Assembly: GCF_024648885.1 (NCBI RefSeq)
Contig: NZ_JANBBF010000016.1
Coordinates: forward strand, 62,001 to 126,000
Direction of reading: 5' to 3'
Source of the DNA: Prauserella salsuginis
GTDB lineage: Bacteria > Actinomycetota > Actinomycetes > Mycobacteriales > Pseudonocardiaceae
Length of the DNA stretch: 64,000 nucleotides
A program made the translations under genes and the position numbers. The notes beneath the pieces were generated by a model that was not told the origin of the DNA, did not search any database, and saw only the letters and a program-made list of their open reading frames with translations. Position 1 is the first letter of the stretch. Every line of letters starts with the position of its first letter. This document shows, in pieces, positions 10,325-21,254 of the stretch.

Positions 10325-11222
10325 GGCCCGCTCCCTTCAGGTTCAGCTGGGCGCGCGCCTCGTCCGGTGTGGCGATGGTGCCGCCGAGCCCCTCGACGAT
10401 GCTCACCGCGCGCTCGACCAGCTGGGCGTTGGTGGCCTTGACGCCCTTGGCGAGGTAGAGGTTGTCCTCGAGCCCGACGCGCACGTGACCGCCGAGCAGC
10501 GCCGACTGGGCCACCCACGGCAGCTGGTTGCGGCCGATCGCGAACGAGGCCCACTGGGCGCCCTCGGGCAGCATGTTGACCATCGTCTGCAGCAGCTCGG
10601 GGTTCGCCGGGGCGCCGTACGGGATGCCCATGCACAGCTGGAACAGCGGCGGCGCGTCGATCAGACCTTCCTCGATCAGCTTCGTGGCCAGCCACAGCTG
10701 ACCGGTGTCGAAGATCTCGAGCTCGGGTTTCACACCGAGCTCCTGGATTCGCTTCAAGCCGGTGCGCAGCATGTCCGGGGTGGAGACGTAGAGCTGGCTG
10801 CCCTCGCCGAAGTTCAGCGAGCCGCAATCCTGGGTGCAGATGTCGGGTAGCAGCTCCTCGACGTGCGGCAGCCGGTCGGTGGCGTTGACCAGGTCGGTGC
10901 CGTCGACGGGCTTGAGCGGGTCGTCCTGATCGAGGAACAGGTCGCCGCCCATACCCGCGGTCAGGTTCACGACGACGTCCACACCGGACTCCCGGATACG
11001 GCCGACCACGTCGCGGTAGAGGGCGACATCACGGGAGCCCTGGCCGGTGTCGACGTTGCGTACGTGGATGTGGACGACGGCGGCGCCCGCGTTCGCGGCG
11101 GCGACGGCGTCGGCGGCGATCTGTTCCGGTGAGACCGGAACGTGCTCGCTCTTGCCCACGGTGTCGCCGGCGCCGGTCAGTGCGGCGGTGACGATGACTC
11201 TGTCCTGCATGGAGGGTTTCAC
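10317..11222 (-). CDS. BKACE (DUF849) beta-keto acid cleavage enzyme, probable dehydrocarnitine cleavage
   Basis: 301-aa TIM-barrel protein of the BKACE family (3-keto-5-aminohexanoate cleavage enzyme-like). These enzymes condense a beta-keto acid with acetyl-CoA and release acetoacetate plus a new CoA ester. Metal-binding His residues are in VVHIHVRN and the conserved NLTAGMGGD loop is present. Next to carnitine dehydrogenase it should be the CdhC-type enzyme giving betainyl-CoA. The GTG start at 11222 has AGGAAAGGG upstream and overlaps the regulator stop as GTGA; an ATG at 11210 is a weaker alternative. Confidence 0.88.
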   Translation of the reverse strand: MKPSMQDRVIVTAALTGAGDTVGKSEHVPVSPEQIAADAVAAANAGAAVVHIHVRNVDTGQGSRDVALYRDVVGRIRESGVDVVVNLTAGMGGDLFLDQDDPLKPVDGTDLVNATDRLPHVEELLPDICTQDCGSLNFGEGSQLYVSTPDMLRTGLKRIQELGVKPELEIFDTGQLWLATKLIEEGLIDAPPLFQLCMGIPYGAPANPELLQTMVNMLPEGAQWASFAIGRNQLPWVAQSALLGGHVRVGLEDNLYLAKGVKATNAQLVERAVSIVEGLGGTIATPDEARAQLNLKGAGRG

Positions 11223-12073
11223 AGTCCCTTTCCTGCGATGGTGCGGTCGATGAAGTCCTTCAGGTGTTCACGCATGGCGTCGACCGAACTGCCCGGTTTG
11301 CCGGTGAGCACCTGGATGCCGAGCCCGTCGACGAGCGCGCTCAGCTGGGTGGTGATCGCGTCGGGGTCCCGCTCGGCGAAGACGCCCTGCTCCTGTCCAC
11401 GTCGGATGGTCATGGCGATCGTGTGGAACCACCGGTCGTAGGAGTCCCAGTAGAGTTCGCGCATCTCGGGATTGAGCGCGGACTCGTTCCACACCTGCAG
11501 CCAGACCGACCACTCGTCGTGGAGCAGCCCGTCGGTGGGCAGCTGCAGCTCGACGAGCCGCAGCAACCGGTCGCGGGCGTTGTCGATCGTGTGGAGCTCG
11601 GCGACCTGCCGGTCGAACGCGAGCTTGACGTTGCGCCGCAACGCTTCGGTGAGCACGGCCTTCTTGGTGGGGAAGTGGTAGTGGATGCTCGCCGTGCTCT
11701 GGCCGCACGCCTTCGCGATGTCGGCGATGCGCACGTGGTGGTAGCCACGCTCGGCGATCAGTTCCCACGCGGTTTCCAGGATTCTCCTGCGGGTCTCCGG
11801 TTGCGGACCGTCCTGTGTGGAGCTCGCCGACGCGGTGGGCACCGCGGTGACGGTCACGGCGTCGTCGCTGCCGTTCAGCAGCCAGTTGACGGTGACACCG
11901 GAGTGTTCGGCGACCCGGACGAGTTCGTGGGGCGAGAACCTGCGGGTTCCCTTCAGCGATTTGGACAGTTTCGTTTCGTCGAGCCCGATCGCCGTGGCGA
12001 ACTCCCGCTGCGCGCCGGGTTTCGCGGGGATCAGTCCCCGGACGCGGTCACGCAGTCCATCCGTGTCGGCCAT
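11219..12073 (-). CDS. Dual-HTH regulator: XRE-like domain fused to a TetR repressor
   Basis: 284-aa protein with two DNA-binding domains. Residues about 1-65 resemble an XRE/Cro helix-turn-helix ([43 protein letters not shown]); about 85-135 form a canonical TetR domain ([44 protein letters not shown]), followed by a BetI-like ligand-binding domain. TetR proteins normally have one HTH. It is the first gene of the operon it presumably controls and overlaps the next gene by 4 bp. ATG 12073 is chosen because the XRE domain begins right after it; the frame runs open to 12127. Inverted repeats lie upstream. Confidence 0.88.
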   Translation of the reverse strand: MADTDGLRDRVRGLIPAKPGAQREFATAIGLDETKLSKSLKGTRRFSPHELVRVAEHSGVTVNWLLNGSDDAVTVTAVPTASASSTQDGPQPETRRRILETAWELIAERGYHHVRIADIAKACGQSTASIHYHFPTKKAVLTEALRRNVKLAFDRQVAELHTIDNARDRLLRLVELQLPTDGLLHDEWSVWLQVWNESALNPEMRELYWDSYDRWFHTIAMTIRRGQEQGVFAERDPDAITTQLSALVDGLGIQVLTGKPGSSVDAMREHLKDFIDRTIAGKGL

Positions 12074-12094
12074 GTCGCTGGACCGTAGTAATTG

Positions 12095-12134
12095 CTTGCG
12101 GTGATCGCAAGGGGCTGACTGGCACATCAGTCAG
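12095..12134. promoter_or_regulatory. Two inverted repeats upstream of the carnitine operon
   Basis: CTTGCG-gtgat-CGCAAG (12095-12111) is a perfect 6+6 inverted repeat, followed at once by CTGACT-ggcacatc-AGTCAG (12115-12134), another perfect 6+6 repeat. A third CGCAAG occurs at 12136-12141. They lie 22-61 bp upstream of the dual-HTH regulator start and are the natural candidates for its operator, with one site type per HTH. Confidence 0.55.
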
Positions 12135-12274
12135 TCGCAAGCCTGTGACGTGGGCCGATGTTCGCAACGAGTTATGGGTCACCGCTCCCCGTGTGCTGGA
12201 TGCGGTAGCCGGGGTATCGACCGATGTGGGCGGACCGGCCCACCGGTCACCGGCCGTCACATAGTGTGTCGCGC

Positions 12275-13837
12275 ATGGGAGCTGCAGACGCCGCGCGCAC
12301 GACACGACGGAACGCCGAAGCGGAGGCCGGAGGCTTCGCGGACCTGGTGAGCAGTCCGTTCCGCATCGACCGGGACCGCATCGCAGGCTCGCCGTACTTC
12401 GCCCGGTTGTCCGGCGTCACCCAGGTCGTCAGCACCGGTGGGGCGGGGCTGTTGCACAACCGGCTCACGCACAGCCTCAAGGTCGCGCAGGTGGCGCGGG
12501 CGATCGCGGAACGTCTCGGGTCCGAGTCCGAGGCTGCCACCGTCGTCGGCAAGCTCGGCGGGTGCGACCCGGACGTGGCGGAGGCGGCCGCGCTCGGCCA
12601 CGACCTCGGGCATCCGCCGTTCGGGCACCTCGGTGAGCAGGTGCTGGACCGCATCGCGCGGCGTCGGTACGGCTTGTCCGACGGTTTCGAGGGCAATGCG
12701 CAGACCTTCCGGATCGTGACGACCACGGAGGTGGGCGGTCCGACGCCCGAGGGGCTGAACCTGACGGCGGCCACCCGCGCCGCGCTGCTGAAGTACCCGT
12801 GGTTCCGGCTCCACCGTCCCGAACCGCATCCGGCGACGATGGACGAGCCGCCGCGGGGTGCCGCCGAGGGTGAGGAGCCGGGCACCGGATCGGCGAAGTT
12901 CTCGGCGTACGTCACCGAACTCGACGACGTCGACCAGGCTCGCGCGCCGTTCACCGGGCTGGTCGAACCGTGGCAGCAGACCGTCGAGGCGTCGGTCATG
13001 GACCTCGCCGACGACATCGCCTACGCCATCCATGATCTGCAGGACTTCCACCGGATCGGGGTGTTGCAGCACGCCTCGGTCGCCACGGAGCTGGGGCGGT
13101 GGCTCGCGGAGCCGGGCGCGTTCGCCGCGCTGTCGGACGAGACGCTGCGTGAGGTGCACGGCCGTCCCGGCCGGTCGCTGGAGACGTTGCGCAGGAGGAT
13201 GCACGCCAAGGACGCGTGGATCGCCGACGACGCGGTGTTCGCCGCCGCGGTCGCGCGGGTTCAGCACCAGCTGGTCGACGGCCTGCTGGCGAGTCCGTTC
13301 GACGGCTCGGTCGAGGCGGAACAGGCGATGGCGACGTTCTCGGCGAGTTGGACGGCGCGGCTGGCCGACGGGGTGGTCGTGACGCCGTCGCCGACGACCC
13401 GCAGCGGGCACGTGACGCTGCGGCAGCCGCAGTGGCACGAGGTGCAGGTGCTGAAGTTCGTGCATCGGCAGTTCGTGTTGCAGCGGCCGGATTTCGCGCT
13501 GCACCAGCGCGGGCAGGCGGCCCTGCTGACGTCCCTTGTGGACGCGCTCGACAGCTGGCTCGGCGACCGCGACGAGGCGGGCAGGTTGCCCCGCAAGCTG
13601 CACGACCTGGTGGCGCTGGCGAGTGCGGAGTACGGCCGGTTGGTGCGTGAGGATCCGGAGCTGTTGGTCGGCGCTGCGGGGGAGCGGGTCGAGGGCGCCG
13701 ACGCCGTGCGCGGGCTGGCGCGTGGCCGCGCGGTGGTCGACTTCGTCGCGTCGCTGACGGACGCGCAGGCGGCGACCATGCTCGACGCCATCACCGGCCG
13801 CGGCGGCCAGCCGTGGTCGGACTCCTTCGTCCTGTGA
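12275..13837 (+). CDS. dgt: Deoxyguanosinetriphosphate triphosphohydrolase (dGTPase)
   Basis: 520-aa HD-domain phosphohydrolase that cleaves dNTPs to nucleoside and triphosphate. Metal-binding residues are His66 (NRLTHSLKV), His109-Asp110 (LGHDLGHPPFGH) and a later Asp in MDLADDIAYAIHD. The sequence RLSGVTQVV and the GNAQTFRI segment are conserved in bacterial dGTPases. ATG 12275 begins just before the conserved N-terminus (SSPFRIDRDRI); an in-frame extension reaches 12224. It is transcribed away from the carnitine operon. Confidence 0.93.
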   Translation: MGAADAARTTRRNAEAEAGGFADLVSSPFRIDRDRIAGSPYFARLSGVTQVVSTGGAGLLHNRLTHSLKVAQVARAIAERLGSESEAATVVGKLGGCDPDVAEAAALGHDLGHPPFGHLGEQVLDRIARRRYGLSDGFEGNAQTFRIVTTTEVGGPTPEGLNLTAATRAALLKYPWFRLHRPEPHPATMDEPPRGAAEGEEPGTGSAKFSAYVTELDDVDQARAPFTGLVEPWQQTVEASVMDLADDIAYAIHDLQDFHRIGVLQHASVATELGRWLAEPGAFAALSDETLREVHGRPGRSLETLRRRMHAKDAWIADDAVFAAAVARVQHQLVDGLLASPFDGSVEAEQAMATFSASWTARLADGVVVTPSPTTRSGHVTLRQPQWHEVQVLKFVHRQFVLQRPDFALHQRGQAALLTSLVDALDSWLGDRDEAGRLPRKLHDLVALASAEYGRLVREDPELLVGAAGERVEGADAVRGLARGRAVVDFVASLTDAQAATMLDAITGRGGQPWSDSFVL

Positions 13838-13930
13838 CGCCGAAGCGCCGGAATCCCCGCCCACACACAACACCTCCACGCACAACGCCTCCGCACGCGC
13901 TGCGGGGGACGGCCGCATACGGTGGCGGTC

Positions 13931-14596
13931 ATGGCACGGGTGCGGCAGGTCAGCGGTGGCGGGAAGGCCGTCGAGGTGGAACCCGAGCGTCTCGCCGGCT
14001 GGTTCGACCGGTTCGCGGCCCGCAACGGTGGTGCCGCGTCGACGGCCGTGACACCGACGAGGGTCGTCGTGACCGCGGGTGACGGCACCACGGCGACGGT
14101 CGACGTGCCGTTCCCGCCGCTGGACGCCGACTACCGCGTCGGCGAAGGTCTCGCCATGGCCGCTCTCGTCGAGCACGTGTGCGCCCCGCGGCGGATCGGC
14201 CTGTTGCTGGTTCGGCTCGGCGCGCACAGCGTCGGGATCGCGGAGGGGCCGGACGTGGTCGTCTCCCGCACCGACCGGCACCTCGTGCACGGCCGCAGCG
14301 CTGCCGGCGGTTGGTCCCAGCAGCGTTTCGCCCGGCGCAGGGACGGCCAGGCCCGGCAGGCGCTGCGGGCGGCGGCCGACGACGCGGCCGACGTCCTCGC
14401 TCCGGCCGCGTCCGAACTGGACGGTGTGGTGCTCGGCGGCGACCGCGGGGCGCTCGACGAGCTGCGCGGCGATCCACGCCTCCAGCCGGTGTTCACGCTC
14501 GCCTCGTCCCGCGTGCTCGACGTGGCCGAGCCCCGCAGGGCCGTGCTGGAGGAGGCGGCTCGGCGGGCGCGGGCCGTCGAGGTGGTCCTGCGGTGA
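13931..14596 (+). CDS. acVLRF1, Vms1-like release factor / peptidyl-tRNA hydrolase
   Basis: 221-aa protein of the actinobacterial Vms1-like release factor family. The catalytic loop is GGWSQQRFARRRDGQ (about residues 117-131), where a conserved glutamine plays the role of the GGQ motif of eRF1-type proteins; upstream is RTDRHLVHGR. Family members are proposed to release nascent chains from stalled ribosomes. ATG 13931 is used; an in-frame GTG at 13922 adds three residues. A downstream ABC-F ATPase, another ribosome-associated family, follows after a palindrome. Confidence 0.85.
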   Translation: MARVRQVSGGGKAVEVEPERLAGWFDRFAARNGGAASTAVTPTRVVVTAGDGTTATVDVPFPPLDADYRVGEGLAMAALVEHVCAPRRIGLLLVRLGAHSVGIAEGPDVVVSRTDRHLVHGRSAAGGWSQQRFARRRDGQARQALRAAADDAADVLAPAASELDGVVLGGDRGALDELRGDPRLQPVFTLASSRVLDVAEPRRAVLEEAARRARAVEVVLR

Positions 14597-14622
14597 CCGC
14601 GGTCACCGGGGCCGAAACCCCG
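14591..14622. terminator. Palindrome plus small hairpin after acVLRF1
   Basis: A perfect 18-bp palindrome, CGGTGACCGCGGTCACCG at 14591-14608, covers the acVLRF1 stop codon. It is followed by CGGGG-ccgaaa-CCCCG (14607-14622). Together they could end the release-factor transcript before the ABC-F gene. A regulatory role for the palindrome is also possible. Confidence 0.45.
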
Positions 14623-14772
14623 TTGTGCGTGCCCCGTACACTCGGGTCCGTGGTCGTTCTGCTGGAGTAGCCCTCGCGCCGTGCCCGTGCGCCCGCGCCC
14701 CGTGTGCGCGCCGCACGCGCAGCGGCATTCACGGACGTCTCCACCTTCCGAATCAACGCCACGGAGTTTCCT

Positions 14773-16401
<1,629 letters not shown>

Positions 16402-16645
16402 CGGCAATTGCCGTACGGCGGCGTTTTCCGCTTGTTTTCGGGGTCTACGCACCGTCGTTGACGGGTGGCCAAGAAAGCTCGCCGATCGTTAGTTGACGTG
16501 CACAAATACCGGATCGGCGCAACATTTCCGCGCTTCTGCCGAGTTTTGCCGTTCTCGTCTGGCATTCCGGCCGTTGGTGTTCGATCATTGCGACCACGGG
16601 GGCCGAATGTGGCCCAGAACACGAACAGGCGGAAGGTGGATCGAC

Positions 16646-16855
16646 GTGGTTGACCTCAAGAAGGGCGCGCGTATCACCGGGAACACGCGTGACAAGCTCG
16701 CCGCCGACCTGAAGAAGAAGTACGAGAAGGGCGCGAGCATCCGTTCCCTGGCCGAATCGACCGGCAGGTCCTACGGATTCGTGCACCGCGTGCTGTCCGA
16801 GTCCGGTGTGCAGCTTCGGGGTCGTGGCGGCGCCACGCGTGTCAAGAAGAAGTAG
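16646..16855 (+). CDS. Small basic helix-turn-helix DNA-binding protein
   Basis: 69-aa highly basic protein. A helix-turn-helix occupies about residues 16-50 (LAADLKKKYEKGASIRSLAESTGRSYGFVHRVLSE), followed by a Lys/Arg-rich tail ending RVKKK. Near-identical small HTH proteins are widespread in actinobacteria, but their function is not known to me. GTG 16646 is preceded by GGAAGGTGGA with ideal spacing; the open frame to 16493 has no such site. It is convergent with the membrane protein gene that follows. The 244-bp gap upstream (16402-16645) holds a 14-bp palindrome at 16401-16414 and probably its promoter. Confidence 0.85.
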   Translation: MVDLKKGARITGNTRDKLAADLKKKYEKGASIRSLAESTGRSYGFVHRVLSESGVQLRGRGGATRVKKK

Positions 16856-16872
16856 CGCCGAGCAGCAGTAGG

Positions 16873-16902
16873 AGCGTCACGACGAAGAGCGTCACGACGA
16901 AG
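16873..16902. repeat. 15-bp tandem duplication at a convergent gene junction
   Basis: AGCGTCACGACGAAG is present twice in a row (16873-16887, 16888-16902). The repeat overlaps the stop codon of the GT87-like gene on the minus strand (16892-16894). Confidence 0.6.
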
Positions 16903-18247
16903 TAGGTGCAGCAGACCTCCGCGCCTCGTCGCCCTCGCCTCGGTCGTGGTCCTGCGCGGAGGTGTCGGCCGGATATCGGCGGGTGTCGTCGTGGACACGC
17001 AGGCACAGCATCGCGCCGAGCAGCACGGCCGGATATACGAGGTACCCGAATCTCGTCGCCGGTGTGAGCAGGGTGAACGCGCCCAGGCCGACGGCGATGC
17101 GGAGCATGGCGTCCGCGCCGTCGGTCGGCGGACGAACGAGTAGCCAGCAGGTGATCGCGACGGCCGCGAGCCCGAGCAGGACGAACGCGATCACCTTGCC
17201 CGCCGCGCCCGTTGCGGCGATGAGATGACCCGGCAGCGGGCTCGCCGCCGGTGACGAGACCGCGCCGAGCCCTGCCGGGAACCTGAGCACGTGCTCGGCC
17301 ATCGCGTGCGGGTCGACGAGCAGGGCCGGCAGGTGCACGGCGGCGCAGGTGCCCGCGAACACGCCGCAGAACCGGGCGAGCGCGCCCGCGCCGAGGCGTG
17401 CGCAGACGAGCGCGGCCACGACCACGGCGGCCGGGAGCACGATCAGTTTCGCACTGGTCACCAGCGCCAGTACCAGTGCGGCCCACAGTGGCCGGTCGAC
17501 CGCGGCGAGGGTCGTCCCCAGGATCAGCATGCCCGCGATCGCCAGGTCCGGGCCCGCCGTGGCCCACGTCAGCGCTGTCAGCGGGAACACCGCGGCGAGC
17601 TGTGCGGCGCGGACGGGGATGCGCGGACGACCGAGGAGTCGCCACGCTCCCCAGGCGCACACCACGGCGGTGGCTGCGAACAGTAGGCGGGCATCGGTGA
17701 GCAGATCACCGGCCGGGCTGCCGCCGAACCACGCCCGCGGCAGGCCGAACAGCGGCATCACCGGGCCGTACGGCGTGTAGTCGTCGACGACGGGCGCGCG
17801 GCCGAGTGCGGTGACGTCGACGTACGGGGTCCCCGTCGTGGTGAGCAGGTCGGCGGAGCGTTCGATCACCCACACCTCGGGCTGGGCGGACCACCGGTTC
17901 GGATCGGGATTCCAGTCGCCGCCGGTCAGCCGCTGGGCGAGGAGTGTGCCGAGCGGGGCGAGCATGCCGACGGCGCCGATGATGCCGACGCCGGTCCAGC
18001 GGGACGCGCGCCGGCCCACCGCACGAGGGGACAGTCGCAACCACAGCGTGTGGGCGAGGGCCATCCCGTATGCGGCGACCGCGAACCCGGCCCACACCCG
18101 GAACCCGTAGTGCTTGTCCGTGAGGGCGAGAGCGAGGGCGTAGCCGCTGCACAGGGCGTAGAGCACGAGGTCGAACCGCAGGGGGCGACCGGACGGCCCC
18201 TCGTCCCAGCTCACGCGTATCCAGTCTCCGACGAGGCGGCTGCCCAT
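16892..18247 (-). CDS. GT87-like (DUF2029) polytopic membrane protein
   Basis: 451-aa integral membrane protein with roughly ten hydrophobic segments. The first large extracytoplasmic loop holds DDYTPYGPVMPLFGLPRAWFG, a layout like GT-C mannosyltransferases of family 87 that use polyprenyl-phosphate-mannose. The C-terminal tail is hydrophilic (HDDTRRYPADTSAQDHDRGEG). Likely role: addition of mannose or another sugar to an envelope lipid or polymer on the outer face of the membrane. Substrate is unknown. ATG 18247 opens a clear hydrophilic-then-TM N-terminus. Confidence 0.75.
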   Translation of the reverse strand: MGSRLVGDWIRVSWDEGPSGRPLRFDLVLYALCSGYALALALTDKHYGFRVWAGFAVAAYGMALAHTLWLRLSPRAVGRRASRWTGVGIIGAVGMLAPLGTLLAQRLTGGDWNPDPNRWSAQPEVWVIERSADLLTTTGTPYVDVTALGRAPVVDDYTPYGPVMPLFGLPRAWFGGSPAGDLLTDARLLFAATAVVCAWGAWRLLGRPRIPVRAAQLAAVFPLTALTWATAGPDLAIAGMLILGTTLAAVDRPLWAALVLALVTSAKLIVLPAAVVVAALVCARLGAGALARFCGVFAGTCAAVHLPALLVDPHAMAEHVLRFPAGLGAVSSPAASPLPGHLIAATGAAGKVIAFVLLGLAAVAITCWLLVRPPTDGADAMLRIAVGLGAFTLLTPATRFGYLVYPAVLLGAMLCLRVHDDTRRYPADTSAQDHDRGEGDEARRSAAPTSS

Positions 18248-18417
18248 GACTTGTCAGGTTAGGCGATGAGGTCACAGCATCCGGGAGGCAGCCGGGAATC
18301 CGTGTCGAGAATCGGGAAGGATCATGTTCCCGGCGGTGTTGTGCAGGACATATGCCGACCATAGCTCGACTAATGTCGAGGGTTGGTGTGACTGCGAAGG
18401 GCGGACGGAGACGCGGG

Positions 18418-20346
18418 ATGGACGGCAGCTGGTCACTCATGAGCGGCGCGATGCGCGCTGCGGACGCCCCGAAGGGTCTGCATTCGGGCACGGTACGACG
18501 GGTCGCGGCGTTCGCCCGGCCGCACTGGCGACGGCTGGCGGTCTTCCTCGCCCTGACGGTCGTCGCCGCGGTGATCGCGGTGTCGACGCCGCTGCTGGCC
18601 GGGCGGGTGGTCGACCAGATCGTCGGTGGGGGCGCCGTGAGCGCCGTCGTCTGGTTGGCACTCGCCATCGCGGGGCTGGCGGTCGCCGACGCGGCCGTCG
18701 GCCTCGCCGAACGCTGGCAGTCGGCGCACATCGGGGAGGGCCTGATCTTCGACCTGCGCCGTGCCGTGTTCGAGCACGTGCAGCGTATGCCGATCGCGTT
18801 CTTCACCCGCACGCGCACCGGCGCCCTGGTCAGCAGGCTCAACAACGACGTCATCGGCGCCCAGCGCACGTTCACCGCGACGCTGTCCGGACTGGTGACG
18901 AACGTGATCCAGCTGGTGCTGTCGGTGGCGGTGATGGTCACGCTGTCATGGCAGGTGACGTTGCTGGCGCTCGTGCTGCTGCCGATCTTCGTGATCCCCG
19001 CACGCCGCATCGCGCGGCGGATGGCGGACCTGCAGCGCGAGTCGGCGGAACAGAACGCATCGATGACGACGCAGATGACCGAGCGGTTCTCGGCACCAGG
19101 GGCGACGCTGGTGAAGCTGTTCGGCAGGCCGCGCGACGAGGCGAGCGAGTTCGCCGAACGCGCGGGGAAGGTGCGGGACCTCGGGGTGCGCACGGCGATG
19201 CTCACCCGCTGGTTCATGACGACGCTCACGCTCGTCTCTGCGCTGGCGCTCGCGCTCGTCTACGGCCTTGGCGGCTGGCTCGCGCTCGACGGACAGTTGG
19301 CTGCGGGCACGGTCGTGTCGCTCGCGCTGCTGCTGACCCGGCTGTACACGCCGCTGACGGCGCTGGCCAACGTGCGCGTCGACGTCATGACCGCGCTCGT
19401 GTCGTTCGAGCGCATCTTCGAGGTGCTGGACCTCGACCCGATGATCACCGAGAAGGAGCGGCCGCGGGAACTGCCCGACGGCGCCGTGTCGGTCGAGTTC
19501 GACGCCGTGCGGTTCGCCTACCCGTCCCCGCACTCGTACTCGCTGGCCTCGCTCGAGGACGTGGCCGCCCTGGATCACCGCGGCGGCGAGGAAGTGCTGC
19601 ACGGCGTGAGCTTCCGCGCCGAGGCAGGCGAGATGGTGGCGCTCGTCGGGCCGTCCGGCGCGGGCAAGTCGACCATCGCGAGCCTCGTACCGCGGCTCTA
19701 CGACGTCGACGCGGGCGCGGTCCGCCTGTCCGACGTCGACGTGCGTGACCTCGGATTCGACACCATGAAATCGGCCGTCGGCGTGGTCACCCAGGACGGG
19801 CACCTGTTCCACGACACGATCCGCGCCAACCTGGCGTACGTCAGTCCGGGAGTCGCCGACGCCGACATCTGGCACGCGCTCGACCGGGCGCGGCTGACCG
19901 AGCTGGTGCGATCGCTCCCGGACGGACTCGACACGGTGGTCGGCGAGCGCGGCTACCGCCTCTCCGGCGGCGAACGGCAGCGGCTGACGATCGCACGGCT
20001 GCTGCTGGCGCAGCCGCGCGTGGTCGTGCTCGACGAGGCGACAGCCCACCTCGACTCCGAGTCCGAGGTGGCGGTGTCGGAGGCGCTCGCCGAGGCCCTC
20101 GCCGGGCGGACCTCGCTCGTGATCGCTCACCGGCTCTCCACGATCCGGGCGGCCGACCGCATCTGCGTCGTCGCCGAGGGCCGTGTCGTCGAGCAGGGGA
20201 CCCACGACGAACTGCTGGCCGCCGACGGCCGGTACGCGCAGCTGTACCGCACCCAGTTCCGGGACGGCGCCGGTGAGCCGGCCGACGGACCGGACGGCGG
20301 CACGCCGACCGGCGAGCCCGCGGGCGACGAGGCGGTCGTGGCGTGA
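18418..20346 (+). CDS. ABC exporter, fused membrane and ATPase domains
   Basis: 642-aa half-transporter of the MsbA/multidrug type. Residues about 30-320 form a six-helix ABC membrane domain (VFLALTVVAAVIAVSTPLLAG is helix 1); the C-terminal ATPase has Walker A GPSGAGKS, signature LSGGERQRLTIARLLL and Walker B VVLDEATAHLDSESE. It would work as a dimer to export a lipid or small molecule. ATG 18418 is preceded by GGAG at good spacing; another ATG at 18352 would add 22 residues. Its stop overlaps the following hydrolase start (GTGA), so the two are coupled. Confidence 0.92.
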   Translation: MDGSWSLMSGAMRAADAPKGLHSGTVRRVAAFARPHWRRLAVFLALTVVAAVIAVSTPLLAGRVVDQIVGGGAVSAVVWLALAIAGLAVADAAVGLAERWQSAHIGEGLIFDLRRAVFEHVQRMPIAFFTRTRTGALVSRLNNDVIGAQRTFTATLSGLVTNVIQLVLSVAVMVTLSWQVTLLALVLLPIFVIPARRIARRMADLQRESAEQNASMTTQMTERFSAPGATLVKLFGRPRDEASEFAERAGKVRDLGVRTAMLTRWFMTTLTLVSALALALVYGLGGWLALDGQLAAGTVVSLALLLTRLYTPLTALANVRVDVMTALVSFERIFEVLDLDPMITEKERPRELPDGAVSVEFDAVRFAYPSPHSYSLASLEDVAALDHRGGEEVLHGVSFRAEAGEMVALVGPSGAGKSTIASLVPRLYDVDAGAVRLSDVDVRDLGFDTMKSAVGVVTQDGHLFHDTIRANLAYVSPGVADADIWHALDRARLTELVRSLPDGLDTVVGERGYRLSGGERQRLTIARLLLAQPRVVVLDEATAHLDSESEVAVSEALAEALAGRTSLVIAHRLSTIRAADRICVVAEGRVVEQGTHDELLAADGRYAQLYRTQFRDGAGEPADGPDGGTPTGEPAGDEAVVA

Positions 20347-21089
20347 CCGTCGCGGGCGATGGCGCCGGTGGCGCGACCGGTGATGCGGATGGCGCACCAG
20401 AGCCGTCGCTGACGGTGCGCCGCGGCCGCGGCGCGGTCCGGGGTGTGGCGCTCGTGCTGCACGGCGGGGCCGAGTACGGCACCGAACCGGTGCGGCCGTG
20501 GCGTACGGCTTACCTGCGGATGGTGCCGTTCGCGCGTGCGTTGGCGGCGGCGTACGGACGGCAGGGCGTCGACGTCTACCTGCTCCGTAACCGGGTCAGG
20601 GGCTGGAACGGGACCTCCCAGGATCCGGTGGTCGACGCGCGCCGCGCCTTGGCACGCATCCGCGACGAACGGCCCGGTGTCCCAGTGGCCCTGATCGGGC
20701 ACTCCATGGGTGGCAGGGTCGCGCTCCGCGTGGCCGACGACGACGCGGTGCGCTCGGTGTGTGCGCTCGCACCGTGGACGCCCGACGGCGATCCGGTGGC
20801 GGCGCTGCGTGGTCGCAGGCTGCTCATCGCGCACGGTACGGAGGACGAGCGCACGAGCCCGGCGGCGTCGCGCGCCTACGCCGAGCGTGCCGCGGCCGTC
20901 GCCGAGCGCGCCGTGTGGGTGGGCCTCGCCGGCGAGCGGCACGCGATGCTGCGCAGGCCGGGCGTGTGGCAGCGGCTGGTGCTCGACGCGACGGCGCGTG
21001 GCCTGGAGTTGCCCTCCGAGCCGCGGATGGTCGATCTCGACGACACGACGTGTGAGCCTGCTCCCACATGCTTGTCGATCACGCTGTGA
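20343..21089 (+). CDS. Alpha/beta hydrolase
   Basis: 248-aa alpha/beta hydrolase. The oxyanion region is VLHGGAEYGTE, the nucleophile elbow is GHSMGG (about Ser118) and the likely catalytic acid/His lie in IAHGTEDERTSP and GERHAML. The GTG start overlaps the ABC exporter stop, so it probably acts on, or together with, the exporter cargo. The first 20 residues are Gly/Ala-rich and may be dispensable; a later start cannot be excluded. Substrate not predictable. Confidence 0.85.
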   Translation: MTVAGDGAGGATGDADGAPEPSLTVRRGRGAVRGVALVLHGGAEYGTEPVRPWRTAYLRMVPFARALAAAYGRQGVDVYLLRNRVRGWNGTSQDPVVDARRALARIRDERPGVPVALIGHSMGGRVALRVADDDAVRSVCALAPWTPDGDPVAALRGRRLLIAHGTEDERTSPAASRAYAERAAAVAERAVWVGLAGERHAMLRRPGVWQRLVLDATARGLELPSEPRMVDLDDTTCEPAPTCLSITL

Positions 21090-21254
21090 CGTACTGTGAC
21101 CTGCGGTCGGGCCGTTCGCGGACGCGGGTGTGCGGGCGGTCCGCGCAACCGAAGCGGGGTCACGCGCGTCTTCGACAGTGGGCGTGCGGTTTAGTGGACC
21201 CCGGGCGCCTTCGGCGCGAGACCGAGCAGTACCGAGACGGACCGGGAGACGGCC

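Noticed and set aside
12257-14290. 677-codon minus-strand frame over the dGTPase gene
   Set aside because: Antisense shadow of the dGTPase and acVLRF1 genes, with no recognisable motif.
16842-17660. 272-codon alternative frame within the GT87-like gene
   Set aside because: Arg/Gly-rich shadow frame; the membrane-protein frame has clear hydrophobic helices.
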